Part shown: positions 15,212 to 23,691 of the stretch, in pieces
How positions within the stretch are numbered: position 1 is the stretch's first letter
Layout: each line of letters begins with the position of its first letter
The notes under the pieces: generated by a model
Told to the model about the DNA's origin: nothing
Databases searched by the model: none
Seen by the model: only the letters and a program-made list of their open reading frames with translations
Assembly (NCBI GenBank): GCA_964418695.1
Contig: CAYQMN010000007.1
Location: 62,001-126,000, forward strand
From: Prado023 sp964418695
GTDB lineage: Bacteria > Actinomycetota > Actinomycetes > S36-B12 > CAIYMF01
Direction: 5' to 3'
Length of the DNA: 64,000 nucleotides
Made by a program: the position numbers and the translations under genes

Positions 15212-17092
15212 ATGGGCGCCTACGCGCAGGCACACGCAGCGAGCATCACGGACCCGGACCGGTTCTGGGGAGCGGCCGCCTCGGCGATCGCCTGGGAGAC
15301 CGAGCCGACCGTGGTGCTGGACGACAGCGCCGCACCGCTCTACCGGTGGTTCAGTGACGGTCGCCTGAACACCTGCTTCAACGCGCTGGACCGGCACGTC
15401 GAGGCCGGCCGGGGCGACCAGCCCGCGCTCGTGCACGTGAGTCCGGTCACCGGCACGACCACCACGCTGACCTACTCCGAGCTGCTCGACCGGGTCGCCC
15501 GGTTCGCCGGCGCGCTGGCCGGTCTGGGGGTCGGCGCGGGGGACCGGGTGGTGCTCTCGATGCCGATGGTCCCGGAGGCGGTCGTCGGGATGCTGGCGTG
15601 TGCCCGGCTGGGAGCGGTGCACTCCGTGGTGTTCGGCGGGTTCGCCGCCGAGGAGCTCGCCAAGCGCATCGACGACGCCCAGCCCACGGTGATCCTCTCG
15701 GCGTCCTGCGGGATCGAGCCCAACCGGCTGGTCGCCTACAAGCCCCTGCTGGACGAGGCGCTGTCGCTGAGCGAGCACCAGCCCGCAGCGTGCGTGATCC
15801 TGCAGCGCCCGCAGCTGCCCGCCGATCTCGGACCGCTCGACCACGACTGGGCGCAGCTGGCCGCGGACGCCGAGCCCGTCGGCTGCACCGTGGTGGCGGC
15901 GACCGACCCCCTGTACGTGCTGTACACGTCGGGCACGACCGGCCGGCCCAAGGGGATCGTGCGCGACAACGGCGGGCACGCGGTCGCGCTGGCGTGGTCG
16001 ATGACGAACGTGTACGACATCGGCCCCGGCGACGTGTGGTGGGCGGCCTCGGACGTGGGCTGGGTCGTCGGCCACTCGTACATCGTGTACGCGCCGCTGC
16101 TCGTCGGGGCGACCACGATCGTCTACGAGGGCAAGCCGGTGGGCACCCCGGACGCGGCCGCGTTCTGGCGGGTGGTCGCCGCGCACGGGGTCAAGGCGCT
16201 GTTCACCGCGCCCACCGCGATCCGGGCGATCCGCCGCGACGACCCCGAGGGTGCTCTGGTCGGCGAGCACGACGTGAGCACCCTGCGCACGCTGTTCCTG
16301 GCCGGTGAGCGGCTGGACCCGGACACGTTCCACTGGGCCGGCAGGGTGCTGGGCGTGCCGGTGGTGGACAACTGGTGGCAGACCGAGACCGGGTGGCCGA
16401 TCGCGTCGAACCTGCGCGGTCTGGAGCCGATGCCGCTCAAGGAGGGCTCGCCATCGGTCTCGGTCCCTGGCTACGACGTGGTCGTCCTGGACGGGGCGGG
16501 CGAGCCGGTCGAGCCCGGAGTCGAGGGCAACATCGTGATCCGGCTGCCGCTGCCGCCGGGCACGCTGCCCACGCTGTGGCGCGACGACGACCGGTTCGTC
16601 TCCTCGTACCTGAGCGCGTTCCCGGGCTACTACACGACCGGCGACGGCGGGTACGTGGACGAGGACGGCTACCTGTACGTGCTGGGCCGCACCGACGACG
16701 TCATCAACGTGGCCGGGCACCGCCTGTCGACCGGGGTGATGGAGGCCGTGGTCGCCTCCCACCCGGCGGTCGCCGAGTGTGCGGTGATCGGCGTGGCCGA
16801 CGCGCTCAAGGGTCAGTCGCCCCGGGCCCTGGTCGTGCTCAAGGCCGGCGTGGAGGTGGACCCCGACGAGCTGTCCGCGCAGATCGTGAAGTCGGTCCGC
16901 CAGCGGGTCGGCCCGGTGGCGGCATTCCGGGACGTCGTGGTCGTCCCGGCCCTGCCCAAGACCCGGTCGGGCAAGATCCTGCGCAAGACCATGCGCAGCA
17001 TCGCCGACGGGCGTGACGAGCCGGTGCCCTCGACCATCGAGGACGCCGGCGTGCTGGACGTGCTGACCCCGTTCCTGCGCGCAGGCAGCTGA
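15212..17092 (+). CDS. prpE: Short-chain acyl-CoA synthetase, PrpE-like (propionate-CoA ligase)
   Basis: ATP-dependent ligase that activates a short carboxylic acid to its CoA ester. The 626-residue protein has the AMP-forming motif YTSGTTGRPKG, the PrpE-type GIVRDNGGHAVAL, DNWWQTETG, and the C-terminal SGKILRKTMR with the Lys that is acetylated in this family. The DNGGHAVAL segment favours propionate over acetate. I chose ATG 15212 because GGAG lies about 7 bases upstream; ATG 15197 would add five residues. Methylmalonate-semialdehyde dehydrogenase elsewhere in the window also produces propionyl-CoA, so the cell clearly handles C3 acyl-CoAs. Confidence 0.9.
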   Translation: MGAYAQAHAASITDPDRFWGAAASAIAWETEPTVVLDDSAAPLYRWFSDGRLNTCFNALDRHVEAGRGDQPALVHVSPVTGTTTTLTYSELLDRVARFAGALAGLGVGAGDRVVLSMPMVPEAVVGMLACARLGAVHSVVFGGFAAEELAKRIDDAQPTVILSASCGIEPNRLVAYKPLLDEALSLSEHQPAACVILQRPQLPADLGPLDHDWAQLAADAEPVGCTVVAATDPLYVLYTSGTTGRPKGIVRDNGGHAVALAWSMTNVYDIGPGDVWWAASDVGWVVGHSYIVYAPLLVGATTIVYEGKPVGTPDAAAFWRVVAAHGVKALFTAPTAIRAIRRDDPEGALVGEHDVSTLRTLFLAGERLDPDTFHWAGRVLGVPVVDNWWQTETGWPIASNLRGLEPMPLKEGSPSVSVPGYDVVVLDGAGEPVEPGVEGNIVIRLPLPPGTLPTLWRDDDRFVSSYLSAFPGYYTTGDGGYVDEDGYLYVLGRTDDVINVAGHRLSTGVMEAVVASHPAVAECAVIGVADALKGQSPRALVVLKAGVEVDPDELSAQIVKSVRQRVGPVAAFRDVVVVPALPKTRSGKILRKTMRSIADGRDEPVPSTIEDAGVLDVLTPFLRAGS

Positions 17093-17095
17093 CGA

Positions 17096-17118
17096 CCGGC
17101 CTCCGGCGCGGTGGCCGG
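17096..17118. terminator. Short hairpin between convergent genes
   Basis: CCGGCC (17096-17101) and GGCCGG (17113-17118) flank an 11-base loop, exactly between the prpE stop and the MFS stop. The arms are short and lack a T run, so termination is plausible rather than established. Confidence 0.3.
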
Positions 17119-17119
17119 C

Positions 17120-18385
17120 TCAGGCACCGGGCAGCGGGCCGTGGGGCAGCGTGCCCTCGACCACCTCGATCGGATGCGCTCGGACCGGGTCCGGGGCCGA
17201 GGCCGCCTCCACCCGGCGCAGGTGAGGGCCGGCGGCCAGCACCAGCGCGATGCCCAGGAGCGCCGCACCGGACCCGACCGCCAGGCCGTGTGACGAGCCG
17301 CCCCGATCGATCAGCACTCCCGAGAGGGCGACCGAGCCGGCCACGCCCACGTTGATCCCCGCGATCGCCAGTGCGAGCGCCTCGGTGAGCCGCTCGCGGG
17401 GCAGCGCCCGCTCGATCAGCTGCAGCGAGCTGATGAGCACCGCGGAGACGCCCAGCCCGCTGACGGTCATCCCCACCGCGTAGGTGTGCGCTGCGTGCAG
17501 GAACGGGAGCACGGCCGTGGAGGCGGCCAGCACGGCGGCGCCGGCCACCAGCCGGGGGACCAGTCGCCAGCGGGTCGGCTGCAGGCCCAGGACCACGGCG
17601 GTCAGGGCGCTGCCGAGCGCGAAGAGGGCCAGGAGCACGCCGGTCCAGCCGCCGATTCCCCGCTCCCGCGCGAACGCCACCGTGGACACCTCCAGCGAGG
17701 CGAACACCCCACCCATCAGCACCAGCAAGAGCGTGAGCACCCAGAGCGTGCCCGAGCGCAGGAACGACTGGCCGGCGACCCGAGCCGCGCGCACCGCCGG
17801 CGGCTGCGTCCGGCGCTGCCCGGCCAGCGCCAGGGTCCCGGACGTCGAGAGCAGGACCCCGGCGGCCACCGCCGACCACGGGGCGATCGAGACGGCCAGC
17901 GCGGTCGCGGCGGGTGGGCCCACGACGAACGCGACCTCGTCCAGGGTCGACTCCATGGCGAAGGCGGTGCCGAGCTCGGCGGGATCGTCGGCCACGTGCG
18001 CCCAGCGTGAGCGGATCATCGCCCCGAGGTTGGGGGTGGTCAGGCCGGCCAGCCCGGCGACCACCAGCCACGTCCACGTCGGGGTTCCGGCGAGCACGGC
18101 GAGGGTGAGGACCGTCATCGCGGCCGAGCTGGTGAGGACCAGCGGTGGGAGGACGCGGTGCTGGCCGTGGCGGTCGGCCAGCCGGGCGCCGATCGGCCCG
18201 CCGGCCGAGGCGCACAGCGTGATCGCCGCCCCGACCGCTCCGGCCTTGCCGTACGAGCCGGTCTGGCCCACGACCAGCAGGGTCACGGCCAGCCCGAACA
18301 TCGCCATGGGCAGCCGCCCGACGAACGCCGCCGAGGTCATCGCGGGCGCGCCGGGGTGCCTGAAGATCCGTCGGAAGGCGAGCAT
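17120..18385 (-). CDS. MFS transporter
   Basis: A 421-residue membrane protein of the major facilitator superfamily, likely a proton-linked exporter. About twelve hydrophobic segments are visible. The cytoplasmic loop 2-3 carries a GARLADRHGQHR motif equivalent to the MFS motif A. The centre has a loop around residue 200 with basic residues, and the short C-terminal tail is Pro/Glu-rich. Substrate cannot be inferred; neighbours (prpE, putA) give no clear hint. The start at ATG 18385 has no obvious ribosome binding site. Three tandem 43-base repeats lie upstream. Confidence 0.85.
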   Translation of the reverse strand: MLAFRRIFRHPGAPAMTSAAFVGRLPMAMFGLAVTLLVVGQTGSYGKAGAVGAAITLCASAGGPIGARLADRHGQHRVLPPLVLTSSAAMTVLTLAVLAGTPTWTWLVVAGLAGLTTPNLGAMIRSRWAHVADDPAELGTAFAMESTLDEVAFVVGPPAATALAVSIAPWSAVAAGVLLSTSGTLALAGQRRTQPPAVRAARVAGQSFLRSGTLWVLTLLLVLMGGVFASLEVSTVAFARERGIGGWTGVLLALFALGSALTAVVLGLQPTRWRLVPRLVAGAAVLAASTAVLPFLHAAHTYAVGMTVSGLGVSAVLISSLQLIERALPRERLTEALALAIAGINVGVAGSVALSGVLIDRGGSSHGLAVGSGAALLGIALVLAAGPHLRRVEAASAPDPVRAHPIEVVEGTLPHGPLPGA

Positions 18386-18470
18386 CGGGGCCCATGCTCG
18401 CGCACTCCGGACGACGCGGCCCGTCAGATGGGGTCGACGTCGGTCGACACCAGCGGGCCGCCTGGGGGGT

Positions 18471-18599
18471 GGTCTCGACAGGCTCGACCGGCGGGGGTGG
18501 GCCGCGCTGGTGAGGTCTCGACGGGCTCGACCGGCGGGGGTGGGCCGCGCTGGTGAGGTCTCGACGGGCTCGACCGGCGGGGGTGGGCCGCGCTGGTGA
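18471..18599 (+). repeat. Three tandem 43-base copies of the dispersed repeat
   Basis: Units at 18471-18513, 18514-18556 and 18557-18599 each begin GGTCTCGAC(A/G)GGCTCGACC and continue with a G-rich segment ending GGTGA. The units differ at a single visible position (A in unit 1, G in units 2 and 3). They fill the spacer between the MFS start and the putA stop. The near identity indicates recent tandem expansion. Confidence 0.9.
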
Positions 18600-18611
18600 C
18601 GGCGGGTCGGG

Positions 18612-21600
18612 TTACAGGTGGGGGGCGGCGGGGACCTTCGGCTGGGGGCCGGCGCCCACGTTGCCGTACCGGTGGGCGGTGACGCACACGCTCTGCTCGT
18701 GCATCCATCGCGGTCCCTCGACGACGACGTGCCCGGCGATGGGGCGGTTGTCCATGCCCACTCCGGCGTCCAGGGCGGCCAGCGCCACTCCCTCGGGCTC
18801 CTCGGACGACAGCCAGCGCACCCGGCCGGCCTCGCCCGCGCGGACCCGGCGGAGGGCAGCGACCACCGGTTCGGCCTCGGTGTCCGCGCCGCGCGCCGTC
18901 GGGCCGCTCAGGACGACCGCCGTGCCGGTGCGCGCGGCCAGCCGGCGCACCGTGGTCAGGGCGGCGTCGGAGGTGGACTCGTCGTAGCGCACGAGGACCG
19001 GCAGCGGCAGCGGACGCAGCCGGTGCAGGTTGCGCTCCACGGTCAGCCCGCTCAGGTCGCGCACCGCTCCGCCGACCTCGCGCCACCACGCCTGGACCTG
19101 GTCGTTGCCCAGCGCCTCGGCCGGCTCGGGCCAGCGCCGCAGGCAGGCCACGTAGCTCTCGCCGCCGGCCTTGGCGGTCGGCCCGACGGCCGATCGCTTC
19201 CAGCCGCCGAACGGCTGCCGGTTCACGATCGCGCCGGTCGTGCCGCGGTTGACGTAGATGTTGCCGGCCTGCACCTGGTCGATCCACCGCTCGCACTCGC
19301 CGGTGTCCAGCGCGTGGATGCCCGCGGTCAGGCCGTAGTCCACGTCGTTCTGCCAGGCGATCGCGGTGGCGAGGTCGGGCGCGCGCATGATCCCGATCAC
19401 CGGGCCGAACCACTCGGTGCGGTGGCTCCACGACCCCGGCTGGACCCCGAGCTTCACCCCGGGCCGCCACAGGTGGCCGGTCGAGTCCAGCTGCCGGGGC
19501 TCGACCAGCCAGGACTCGCCGGGCTCCAGCTCGGTCAGCGCCCGCTTGAGCGGGCCCTCCACCGGCCGGATCACCGGACCGACGATCGTCTCGGGGTCGG
19601 TGGCCGGGCCGGCGACCGCGCTGGTGGCCGCGTCGCGCAGCTGCCGCAGGAACGCCGGGTTGTCGTGGATCGCGGCCTCGACGATCCCGAGGCTGGCCGC
19701 GGAGCACTTCTGCCCGGCATGGCCGAACGCCGAGGCGACCAGGTCCTTGACCGCGGCGTCGATGTCGGCCGACGCCGAGATCAGCAGCGCGTTCTTGCCG
19801 GAGGTCTCGCCCATGAGCCGCAGGTCCGGCTGCCACTCGGTGAACATCCGCGCGGTCTGCCAGGCGCCGGTCAGGATGACCCCGCCGACGTCGGGATGGG
19901 TGACCAGCGCGCGGCCGACCTCGTCGTCGCGGGTGGGCACGAACTGCAGCACGTCGCGGGGCACGCCGCCGGCCCACAGCTGCTCGGCGAGCAGCCAGGC
20001 GGTGGCGACGGTCTCCGGCGCGGGCTTGAGGATGACCGCGTTGCCGGCGGCCAGGGCGGCCAGCACGCCGCCGGCCGGGATCGCGTACGGGAAGTTCCAC
20101 GGCGGCACCACGACGACCACGCCCAGCGGCGCGCTGTCCGCGGGGAGCTCGATCGTCTCGACGGCGGAATGGGCGTAGAAGCGGGCGAAGTCGATCGCCT
20201 CGGAGACTTCCGGGATGCCCTGCGCGATGGTCTTGCCCGAGTCCAGGGCCATCACCGCGAGGGTGTCGTGGCGCTGCTCGCGCATGACCCGGGCTGCCTC
20301 CAGCAGGACCTGCGCCCGGCCGCGGGGGCCACGCCCCTCCCAGGCCCGGCCCGCCGCCCGCCCGGCCGCGACGGCCTGGTCCACCAGCGCGTGGTCGGCC
20401 ACCGTGTAGCGGTACCAGACCGCGCCGTCGGCACTCGGGTTGGTGCCCGGCTCGGTCTCGCCGTGCTCCTCGACGCCGGCCACCACCAGCGGGATCGGCT
20501 CGTGCCAGCCGGCGGACTGCCGCGCCAGCGCCCGCGCGATCGCGGCCCGCTCCTCGGGCCGGGTCACGTCGGTCTCCGGCTCGTTGGCGAACCGGCTGGC
20601 GTCGGTGCTCGCCGGCGGCAGGGGGGCGTGCCGCAGGGAGGCGGTGCTGACCGTGTGCCGCTCGGCCACCGACGCGCGGAAGCGCTGCTCCTGGTCGTGG
20701 AACGCCGGCGAGCCGACGGTCAGGCTGAACGTGGCCCGCAGGAAGTTCTCCGGCGAGGTGTTCTCGTCGAGCCGGCGCACCAGGTAGGCGACCGCCGAGG
20801 CGAAGTCGTCCTCGGCGGTGACCGGCGCGTAGAGCAGCACGGATCCGACGTCCTCGATGAGCACCTCGGCCTCGGCCAAGGCCATCCCTTCGAGCATCTC
20901 GACGTCGACCTGGCGACCCACGCCGCGCAGTGCGGCCACCTCGAGCGCCCACGCGAGGTCGAACAGGTTGTGACTGGCGATGCCGACGCGCACGGCCTGG
21001 GCGTTCTCCGGGCGCAGCGCCGCGTCGACCACCCGTAGCCACGAGGCGTCGACCGCGGCCTTCGTCCGGTACGGCGCGGCGGGCCAGCCGTGCAGCTGGG
21101 ACTCGCAGGTCTCCATCGCCAGGTTCGCGCCCTTGACCAGCCGGACCTTGATCGGCGCCCCGCCGGACTGCACCCGGCGCTGCGCCCAGGCCAGCAGGTG
21201 GGCGAACGCGCCGTGCACCTCGGGCAGGTAGGCCTGCAGGACGATGCCGGCGGCCAGGTCGGCGAACTCGGGCTCGTCCAGGACGCGGGTGAAGACGTCG
21301 ATCGTCAGGGCGAGGTCGCGGTACTCCTCCATGTCCAGGTTCACGAAGGTGCGCGGGCTGGTCGACATCGACGCCCGGTAGAGCCGGCGCAGCCGCTCGG
21401 CGACGCGCTCGACCGCGCCCTCGTGGTCGTACGCGTCGAGCTCGGCCACGATCGCGGAGATCTTCACCGAGACGTAGGTGACCTCGCTGCGGTGCAGCAT
21501 CTCGATCACCCGGTCCAGCCGATGGCTGGCCTCCTCGTCGCCGAGCACCGCCTCGCCCAGGACGTTGATGTTCAGCCGGGCCCCCTGCGCCGCGCGCTTG

Positions 21601-22040
21601 GCCAGGTGCGCGCGCAGCGGCTTGCGCTCGGCGGGCAGGATGATCCCCTCCGAGGCGAGCCGGACCTGCCACTCGACCAGCCGCATCGCCGGCCCGGGGG
21701 CGGCCCCGGACACCTTCGCCAGCGCCCGCAGGCCGACGTGGTCGCGCACCCCCAGAGCCCGGGGGTTGGACCGGGCGGCCGCACGCTGCAGGGTCGCGGC
21801 GGCCCGCCGCTCGTCGCCGATCCGCATGACCTCGTCGGTCAGCGCCATGGTCACCGGCAGGCCGGCGGGGTCCTTGAGCAGCCGCGACAGGCGGCGGCGG
21901 TTCGCCTTCTCGTGGCGTCCGCGCAGGGCGGCCGCCCGGGCGATCCAGCGGGCGGCCCGCTCCACCGCGAGGTCGGCCACCTGGTCGGCGTCGCGGCGCG
22001 GCGCGGCAGGGTCCTCGGCGCGCAGTTCCATGCCGGACAT
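18612..22040 (-). CDS. putA: Bifunctional proline dehydrogenase / P5C dehydrogenase
   Basis: Oxidises proline to P5C with FAD and then glutamate semialdehyde to glutamate with NAD. The 1142-residue protein carries a PRODH barrel in about residues 90-480 (FVNLDMEEYRDL, KVRLVKGANLAMET, GIASHNLFD) and an aldehyde dehydrogenase domain in about 530-1000 (PPWNFPYAIP, GETSGKNA with the catalytic Glu, and GHAGQKCSAAS with the nucleophile Cys). It ends with a shorter C-terminal region of about 130 residues. No N-terminal ribbon-helix-helix repressor domain is seen, so it should not autoregulate as in enterics. The ATG at 22040 lacks a clear ribosome binding site; ATG 22031 is an alternative. Confidence 0.95.
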   Translation of the reverse strand: MSGMELRAEDPAAPRRDADQVADLAVERAARWIARAAALRGRHEKANRRRLSRLLKDPAGLPVTMALTDEVMRIGDERRAAATLQRAAARSNPRALGVRDHVGLRALAKVSGAAPGPAMRLVEWQVRLASEGIILPAERKPLRAHLAKRAAQGARLNINVLGEAVLGDEEASHRLDRVIEMLHRSEVTYVSVKISAIVAELDAYDHEGAVERVAERLRRLYRASMSTSPRTFVNLDMEEYRDLALTIDVFTRVLDEPEFADLAAGIVLQAYLPEVHGAFAHLLAWAQRRVQSGGAPIKVRLVKGANLAMETCESQLHGWPAAPYRTKAAVDASWLRVVDAALRPENAQAVRVGIASHNLFDLAWALEVAALRGVGRQVDVEMLEGMALAEAEVLIEDVGSVLLYAPVTAEDDFASAVAYLVRRLDENTSPENFLRATFSLTVGSPAFHDQEQRFRASVAERHTVSTASLRHAPLPPASTDASRFANEPETDVTRPEERAAIARALARQSAGWHEPIPLVVAGVEEHGETEPGTNPSADGAVWYRYTVADHALVDQAVAAGRAAGRAWEGRGPRGRAQVLLEAARVMREQRHDTLAVMALDSGKTIAQGIPEVSEAIDFARFYAHSAVETIELPADSAPLGVVVVVPPWNFPYAIPAGGVLAALAAGNAVILKPAPETVATAWLLAEQLWAGGVPRDVLQFVPTRDDEVGRALVTHPDVGGVILTGAWQTARMFTEWQPDLRLMGETSGKNALLISASADIDAAVKDLVASAFGHAGQKCSAASLGIVEAAIHDNPAFLRQLRDAATSAVAGPATDPETIVGPVIRPVEGPLKRALTELEPGESWLVEPRQLDSTGHLWRPGVKLGVQPGSWSHRTEWFGPVIGIMRAPDLATAIAWQNDVDYGLTAGIHALDTGECERWIDQVQAGNIYVNRGTTGAIVNRQPFGGWKRSAVGPTAKAGGESYVACLRRWPEPAEALGNDQVQAWWREVGGAVRDLSGLTVERNLHRLRPLPLPVLVRYDESTSDAALTTVRRLAARTGTAVVLSGPTARGADTEAEPVVAALRRVRAGEAGRVRWLSSEEPEGVALAALDAGVGMDNRPIAGHVVVEGPRWMHEQSVCVTAHRYGNVGAGPQPKVPAAPHL

Positions 22041-22232
22041 GGTGGCCCGGTTGGCCGGTCGACGCGGGATGAGCGCAGGACTGTGGGCGAGGTGATCGTG
22101 GTGGCCGGCGCTCCGGGTGCGCTCGAGCGCTAGGCGCGGGCGATCGCGCGAGCGGCGTGACGGCAGCCCCCAGCCCGCAGCAGGTTAGGCCGCGATCGCG
22201 ATCGCGTCGGCTGCGCGCCTCACGCTGCGGGG

Positions 22233-23009
22233 TCAGTCGTCGACGACATGGCGCAGGAAGGCTGCGGGAGCGTCGAGGAACAGGCGGTGGTGGGTGACCA
22301 GCTCGGTGTCGGGCCAGTCGGTGGTGCGGATGCCCCAGTCGCCGAGCTCGAGGATCGTGGCATCGGGCAGCGAGGCCACGACAGGGGAGTGGGTCGCCAC
22401 GATCACCTGGGCGCCGCGCGCGGCGATCGCGTGCAGGTGCCCCACCAGCGCCAGGCAGCCGGTGAACGACAGGGCGCTCTCCGGCTCGTCCAGCAGGTAG
22501 ACCCCGTGAGCGTCGGACTTGCGCTGCAGGATCGTCAGGAAGCCTTCACCGTGGGAGCGCTCGTGCAGGTCGGTGTCCACCGCGTTCGGCAGGTCAGCCA
22601 GGTACGAGTACAGGCCGTGCATCGTCTCTGCCCGCAGGAAGTACGCCCACTTCGACGAGGCCGGGCTGCGCTCGAGCCGGAGCAGCCCGGGCAGCGGCGA
22701 CGAGGCCTCCACCGGCTGGAACATGCCCTGGTTCGACCCGCCCCCGGAGGGAACCCCCAGGAGTGCGGCGATCGCCTCGACGATCGTGGACTTCCCGCTG
22801 CCGTTCTCGCCCAGCAGCACCGTGCTCGGGCCCAGCTCCAGACCCTCCTCCAGCAGCGCGTGGACTGCCGGCACGGTGGCTGGCCAACCACCCGGAATGC
22901 TCACATCCGGGCGGCGCGCGATGCGTCGCACCGGCAGCATCGAGCCCAGAGTCACCGGATGACGATAGCCCGGGAGGCGTGCGGGCTCCGGAGAGTGGGA
23001 GGAGCCCAC
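22233..23009 (-). CDS. AAA family ATPase (ABC/SMC-like, stand-alone)
   Basis: A soluble 258-residue ATPase. The Walker A motif VLLGENGSGKST is near residue 63-74, and Walker B is YLLDEPESAL at about 170, followed by the switch HSPVVASLPDA. The acidic DEPESAL with Ser/Ala instead of TNHLD marks the RecF/AAA_23-like group rather than transporter ATPases. No membrane partner is visible. It starts at GTG 23009, 25 bases after the acVLRF1 stop, so the two are probably co-transcribed; GTG 22955 is another possible start. Function is unknown. The pairing suggests a role near ribosome rescue or nucleic acids, which is inference. Confidence 0.82.
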   Translation of the reverse strand: MGSSHSPEPARLPGYRHPVTLGSMLPVRRIARRPDVSIPGGWPATVPAVHALLEEGLELGPSTVLLGENGSGKSTIVEAIAALLGVPSGGGSNQGMFQPVEASSPLPGLLRLERSPASSKWAYFLRAETMHGLYSYLADLPNAVDTDLHERSHGEGFLTILQRKSDAHGVYLLDEPESALSFTGCLALVGHLHAIAARGAQVIVATHSPVVASLPDATILELGDWGIRTTDWPDTELVTHHRLFLDAPAAFLRHVVDD

Positions 23010-23034
23010 TCGCCCACCCGGCGTCGCCGCCGGA

Positions 23035-23643
23035 TCAGCGGTTCTCGACCTCGATCCGGGCCGACCGTGCGTCGGCGATCGCCTGCTCCAGCACCGCGCG
23101 CCTGGGGTCCGGGACGGGGAGCCACGGACCCACGACCGCGATCCCGCGCAGCCGGACGTCGGTCAGCACCTCGTCGATCGCGGCCCGATCGCCGCCGGTC
23201 ACCACCGGTCCGGTCAGGCCGGCGAGGATGCGCGCGGCGTGCTCCGCGGCCGCCTGATAGGCCTGCCTGGCCTGGCCGTCCCGACGCCGAGCGAACCGCT
23301 GCTGGCTCTGCCCGCCCGCCTTCGTCCGGCCCTGCACGTGCCGCTGCCCCACCTTGCTGTCCACGGCCTCGTCCGCTCGGAGCCGAGCCACGGCGAAGCC
23401 GCCCTTGCGCACCAGCAGCACGCCCCAGTCGGCTGGCGGCGCGATCGCGGCCTCGAAGGCAGCAATCTCAGGGATTCCCTCGTACGCCTGGCCGAACGGC
23501 AGCCGCATGGTGAAGGTGCTGCCATCGTCGGCCCGGCCGCAGAGCCCGCCATCGACGACCGTCAGCTCAGTCGCGCCATGCCGTGCCTCGAAGTTCCCGC
23601 ACCATCGGAGGAGGCGATGGGCAGGGACCAGGACCTGAGTCAT
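23035..23643 (-). CDS. acVLRF1-type peptidyl-tRNA hydrolase (Vms1-like release factor)
   Basis: A 202-residue actinobacterial homolog of the Vms1/ANKZF1 release factor domain, expected to free nascent chains from stalled peptidyl-tRNA. The conserved catalytic-loop Gln is visible at residue 112 in KAGGQSQQRFARRR, the family's GGQ-like motif with its basic tail. The flanking RNase H-like fold and the EVLTDVRLRGIAVVGPWLPVPDPRR segment also fit. There is no ribosome binding site. A -10-like TAGTCT lies 7 bases before the ATG, which suggests a leaderless mRNA. The AAA ATPase gene follows 25 bases downstream. Confidence 0.85.
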   Translation of the reverse strand: MTQVLVPAHRLLRWCGNFEARHGATELTVVDGGLCGRADDGSTFTMRLPFGQAYEGIPEIAAFEAAIAPPADWGVLLVRKGGFAVARLRADEAVDSKVGQRHVQGRTKAGGQSQQRFARRRDGQARQAYQAAAEHAARILAGLTGPVVTGGDRAAIDEVLTDVRLRGIAVVGPWLPVPDPRRAVLEQAIADARSARIEVENR

Positions 23644-23691
23644 CCGGCGCAGACTACGGGCGGAGGCCCGTCCCGGCCGCGGGCATCGCCG

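Noticed and set aside
18424..21672. Long minus-strand frame overlapping putA in another phase
   Set aside because: Composition is Arg/Gly/Ala shadow-like and no motif is present, while putA in the neighbouring phase has all catalytic motifs.
22191..22206. Palindrome CGCGATCGCGATCGCG in the putA upstream region
   Set aside because: GATCGC-rich palindromes arise easily in this base composition, and no promoter element or regulator is tied to it.
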